NCBI GenBank assembly: GCA_900708905.1
Contig: CAADRB010000011.1
Coordinates: 3,327,168-3,391,167, forward strand
Length of the DNA: 64,000 nucleotides
Source of the DNA: Hymenolepis diminuta
Taxonomy: Eukaryota > Platyhelminthes > Cestoda > Cyclophyllidea > Hymenolepididae
Direction: 5' to 3'
Part shown: positions 63,801-64,000 of the stretch, piece by piece
Position numbering within the stretch: the first letter of the stretch is position 1
Layout of the letters: each line of letters begins with the position of its first letter
Made by a program: the position numbers and the translations under genes
Notes under the pieces: model-generated
What the model saw: only the letters and a program-made list of their open reading frames with translations
The model's database searches: none
What the model was told of the DNA's origin: nothing

Positions 63801-64000
63801 ACATTAGTATTTATGTTGTTAAATGTTCGGTAAGCAGTCCTTCACACACCTTTAGTATTATATAATGATTTTTAAATGAAATTAATAAAATTAAACAGAA
63901 AATTAAGATGGGCAAATTATTGCATAACAAATGCAAATGTTCATGAATATTAATGAGTCAGATATGAATTCTCAGTGACACCAAGCTGTGTTAAATTATG
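60882..64000. other. Right end, no gene supported
   Basis: AT-rich with purine/pyrimidine-rich patches at about 61260-61600, 62390-62600 and 63200-63480. Each carries frames of 60-105 codons without recognisable motifs. The last resembles the 42.7-42.9 kb stretch and may be another dispersed-repeat copy. Confidence 0.4.

Noticed and set aside
1..64000. CRISPR arrays, operons or bacterial-type systems
   Set aside because: The window is eukaryotic, with spliced genes; no regularly spaced direct repeats were seen.

Overview
This is an AT-rich eukaryotic nuclear window with long repeat-laden introns in one gene and very short introns (36-78 bp) in another. There are no rRNA genes and no tRNA genes I could recognise. 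The protein sequences, the mixture of tiny and multi-kilobase introns, and a mariner relic fit a parasitic flatworm, most likely a tapeworm. That assignment is inference; I could not search any database.

Three gene models can be built by joining exons whose splice sites and reading phases agree. (1) Plus strand, 1389-29469: nine exons encode the last 970 residues of a large protein that I read as a KIF26/VAB-8-type kinesin. Its motor domain would lie before base 1. (2) Minus strand, 54751-49413: a complete 14-exon gene for coatomer subunit gamma (COPG, 910 residues), the best-supported call here. It contains an apparent GC-AG intron and a 78-bp stop-free intron whose length is a multiple of three. 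(3) Minus strand, 60532-57939: a five-exon model for a 155-residue protein I do not recognise, upstream of COPG on the same strand. All splice phases agree, but the last, 28-bp exon is tentative.

The 20 kb between the kinesin-like gene and COPG (29.5-49.4 kb) is a graveyard. It holds a mariner transposase fragment near 30.5 kb, an orphan pair of phase-matched exons near 32.8 kb, and a copy of a dispersed element near 38.5 kb. Decayed coding sequence lies on the minus strand at 40.4-41.1 kb and 48.0-48.4 kb. From 43.6 to 47.1 kb there is a plus-strand array of degenerate Ser/Thr/Glu-rich coding repeats interrupted by stops and frameshifts. The 38.5 kb element shares 449 identical bases with a copy inside the 9.2-kb sixth intron of the kinesin-like gene, although the flanks of both copies have diverged. 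This points to recent gene conversion or duplication, or to an assembly artefact.

The right end (60.6-64 kb) has no supported gene. Its most striking structure is a perfect 35-bp inverted repeat around a 100-bp loop at 60712-60881. I found no clear new biological system. The best leads are the unrecognised 155-residue gene, the homogenised repeat pair, and the decayed repetitive gene.
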